Origin: Phycisphaerae bacterium
Lineage (GTDB): Bacteria > Planctomycetota > Phycisphaerae > UBA1845 > Fen-1342
DNA: 6,818 nt
Direction: 5' to 3'
Assembly (NCBI GenBank): GCA_022842805.1
Contig: JALHOX010000089.1
Location: 1,859 to 8,676 of the forward strand
The position numbers and the translations under genes were made by a program. Each line of letters opens with the position of its first letter. The first letter of the stretch is position 1. Below the pieces are notes generated by a model that worked only from the letters and a program-made list of their open reading frames with translations, had not been told where the DNA came from and did no database searches. Shown here piece by piece: positions 5,192 through 6,818 of this stretch.

Positions 5192-6568
5192 CTACGCCAG
5201 CTCGCGAAACTTCGCGGTGAAGTGTCGCAGCGAGGGCGGCGCTTCGACGATCTCCAGCGGGCGGAGCTGCGGGCGGTGGGCATGCGTTTCGATGATGGCT
5301 TCGATCACGTAGTCGATGTGGCTTTGGGTGTAGACGCGCCGCGGAATCGCCAGGCGCACCAGCTCCATCGGCGGCCGCACGCCGCTCGCGCCGAACATGA
5401 CGCTGCCGATCTCGCAGGCGCGGATACCGGCGTGGCGATAGAGCCCGCACACCAGCGCCTGCCCCGGAAATCGCTCGGGGGGGATGTGCGGGCAAAAGGC
5501 GGCGGCGTCGATGTAGATCGCGTGGCCGCCGGGCGGCTCGACGATCTGAATTCCGGCGGCGAGGAGCTTTTCGCCGAGATATTCGGCGCTGCGAATGCGG
5601 TAGTGCAGATAGTCTTCGTCGACGACTTCGACGAAACCCTGCGCCATCGCTTCGAGGTCGCGGCCGGCCATTCCGCCGTATGTCAGATAGCCCTCGGTGA
5701 GGATCAGCAATTCATCGGCGCGGCGTACGAGGTCGGCATCGCGCAGCAGCAGCAGGCCGCCGATGTTGACGAGGCCGTCTTTCTTGGCGCTGATGGTCGC
5801 GCCGTCGGCCAGGTCGAACATCTCGCGGACGATCTCGCGCACGCTGCGGTGTTGCTGGCCCGGTTCACGCGTCTTGATGAAGTACGCATTTTCGGCGAAG
5901 CGGCAGGCGTCGAGGAAAAGCGGCAGCTTGTGACGATCGCAAACTTGCCGCACGGCGCGGATGTTGGCGAGGCTAACGGGCTGTCCGCCGCCGCTGTTGT
6001 TGGTGACGGTGAGCATCACGACGGGGATGCGGTCGGCGGCGCGCGTGCCGGCGGGGCATTGCTCGGCGATGAGGCGCTCGAGCGCGGCGACGTCCATATT
6101 GCCCTTGAACGGATGGCGCGTCGTCGCGGAACGGCCCTCGGCGCAGAGCAAGTCGACGGCCTTGGCGCCGGAGTGTTCGACGTTGGCGCGGGTCGTGTCG
6201 AAGTGGCTGTTGTTGGGCACGATCTTGCCCGGACCGCCGAGCAGTTCGAAGAGGATGCGTTCGCTGGCGCGGCCCTGATGGGTGGGGAGGATTTCGCTGA
6301 AGCCGGTGAGGTCGCGCACGCTGCGCTGCAGAGCGAACCAGCTCTGCGCACCGGCGTAGGACTCGTCGCCGCGCATGATGCCGGCCCATTGCAGGCTGCT
6401 CATGGCGCCGGTGCCGCTGTCGGTGAGCAGATCGATCAGCACGTCTTCAGCGCGCACGCGAAAGAGGTTGAAATCCGCGGCGCGGAGGATCTCCTCGCGC
6501 TGGGCGGCGGTCGTCATGCGGATCGGCTCGACGACCTTGATGCGAAACGGCTCGATGATGGTTTTCAT
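5192..6568 (-). CDS. tnaA: Tryptophanase (PLP-dependent beta-eliminating lyase)
   Basis: This 458-residue cytoplasmic enzyme should cleave L-tryptophan to indole, pyruvate and ammonia using pyridoxal 5'-phosphate. The family signature is complete: EPFRI at 6-10, IDLLTDSGTGAM at 45-56, MRGDESYAG at 65-73 (Tyr71), PTHQGR at 95-100, NNSGGGQPVSLAN at 190-202, DACRFAENAYFIK at 220-232 (Asp220, Arg223), SAKKD at 260-264 with PLP-binding Lys263, and LRHFTAKF at 447-454. The close relative tyrosine phenol-lyase binds its phenol ring with Thr124, Arg381 and Phe448; here these positions are Asp124, Ile387 and His449, as in tryptophanase. However, GLVNIGG after the PLP lysine and GRDLEAMA at 302-309 look like tyrosine phenol-lyase. 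The frame is open to the window edge, but homology fixes ATG 6568. The ribosome-binding site is weak. pdxH follows 61 bp downstream. No tryptophan permease (tnaB) is visible. Confidence 0.93.
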   Translation of the reverse strand: MKTIIEPFRIKVVEPIRMTTAAQREEILRAADFNLFRVRAEDVLIDLLTDSGTGAMSSLQWAGIMRGDESYAGAQSWFALQRSVRDLTGFSEILPTHQGRASERILFELLGGPGKIVPNNSHFDTTRANVEHSGAKAVDLLCAEGRSATTRHPFKGNMDVAALERLIAEQCPAGTRAADRIPVVMLTVTNNSGGGQPVSLANIRAVRQVCDRHKLPLFLDACRFAENAYFIKTREPGQQHRSVREIVREMFDLADGATISAKKDGLVNIGGLLLLRDADLVRRADELLILTEGYLTYGGMAGRDLEAMAQGFVEVVDEDYLHYRIRSAEYLGEKLLAAGIQIVEPPGGHAIYIDAAAFCPHIPPERFPGQALVCGLYRHAGIRACEIGSVMFGASGVRPPMELVRLAIPRRVYTQSHIDYVIEAIIETHAHRPQLRPLEIVEAPPSLRHFTAKFRELA

Positions 6569-6681
6569 GACTTGCACTTCATGCTGTGCGACACCGCGCT
6601 GAAACCGGTGTGCCACCCGACCCTGGCGATTGCCGTGGAAACATGGTTCGCAGCGACATTTACACTGCTGGTCGCCAGCAT
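6565..6681 (-). CDS. Possible 38-codon upstream ORF overlapping the tnaA start
   Basis: From ATG 6681 a 38-residue frame ends at TGA 6567-6565, sharing the four bases ATGA with the tnaA start codon. This arrangement is typical of translational coupling. The peptide has one tryptophan (residue 23) and ends in MKCKS. Enteric tryptophanase operons have a 24-residue leader peptide, TnaC, with an essential tryptophan, but there the leader is well separated from tnaA and ends in proline before the stop; this frame lacks that ending. Codon use is less GC-biased than in the neighbouring genes and the ribosome-binding site is poor. A second short frame (ATG at 6657, 26 codons) overlaps it. It may be chance. 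Confidence 0.15.
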   Translation of the reverse strand: MLATSSVNVAANHVSTAIARVGWHTGFSAVSHSMKCKS

Positions 6682-6818
6682 CCCCGCTGTCCGCCGGATC
6701 TGCAACCATCTCCGGAAAGCCTAAGACCGCGGCGGCGGCGGCGTCTTTCGCCGGGCCGGCAACGAGCGTCGCCGGCGTATCGCCTGCGACGGAGTGCGGG
6801 CCGAGCGTTACGACGCAC
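6569..6818. other. Region upstream of tnaA, no confident gene
   Basis: These 250 bases should carry the promoter and leader of the tnaA-pdxH-GNAT run. I see no convincing -35/-10 pair on the minus strand. A 6-bp stem (6666-6671 with 6675-6680) around a 3-base loop and a short run of GGC triplets (6729-6743) are present. The tnaA frame itself, and the opposite-strand frame mirrored to it, are both open to the right edge, but their translations are composition-driven and resemble nothing I know. Confidence 0.5.

Noticed and set aside
5117..6724. A 535-codon open frame on the plus strand opposite tnaA
   Set aside because: It is the codon-mirrored shadow of tnaA: G/C at third positions of a GC-rich gene suppresses stops on the other strand. 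The translation is Ala/Asp/Val-rich without any recognisable domain, while the minus strand has full tryptophanase motifs.
6723..6818. Open plus-strand Ala/Thr/Ser-rich frame running to the right edge
   Set aside because: The mirrored minus-strand frame is equally open, no start codon in a good context is visible, and there is no recognisable motif, so a gene cannot be supported.

Overview
The window is about two-thirds GC. Coding regions show strong G/C bias at third codon positions and intergenic gaps are mostly short. It carries six recognisable bacterial protein genes, the tail of a seventh cut by the left edge, and one structured divergent intergenic region. There are no rRNAs, tRNAs, transposases, phage genes or CRISPR arrays. 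Gene content (a fused 2-oxoacid:ferredoxin oxidoreductase alpha subunit plus tryptophanase) and base composition fit a GC-rich environmental bacterium with ferredoxin-linked metabolism. A planctomycete-like or acidobacterial-like lineage is plausible, but nothing here fixes the phylum.

Left to right: (1) the Lys/Ala-rich C-terminal end of an unidentified protein (+, 2-193) meets, tail to tail, (2) an SDR/RmlD-type nucleotide-sugar reductase-like gene (-, 201-1136). (3) A 321-bp divergent intergenic region (1137-1457) holds a four-run G-quadruplex motif on the minus strand, a 7-bp inverted repeat, a tandem ATTCGCT heptad and a possible -10 box. (4) korA (+, 1458-3350) encodes a gamma-alpha fused 2-oxoglutarate(2-oxoacid):ferredoxin oxidoreductase subunit. 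(5) A MaoC-type hot-dog hydratase (+, 3468-3932) follows in the place where korB would be expected. (6) On the minus strand, read right to left, a compact set runs tnaA (6568-5192), pdxH (5130-4549) and a GNAT acetyltransferase (4527-3994), with gaps of 61 and 21 bp.

The most coherent biology is in the right half. Tryptophanase needs pyridoxal 5'-phosphate, and the next gene on the same strand encodes the oxidase that makes that cofactor. Cofactor supply and a major cofactor consumer are therefore probably co-transcribed, with an acetyltransferase of unknown substrate behind them. On the left, korA is separated from any beta subunit. Its product cannot work alone, because the beta subunit binds thiamine diphosphate and the iron-sulfur cluster, so korB must be elsewhere in the genome or the gene must do something else.

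I found no clear new multi-gene system. The points worth a second look are the tnaA-pdxH pairing, the orphan korA-maoC pair, the structured divergent promoter region, two perfect intergenic hairpins, and a possible short ORF whose stop codon overlaps the tnaA start.
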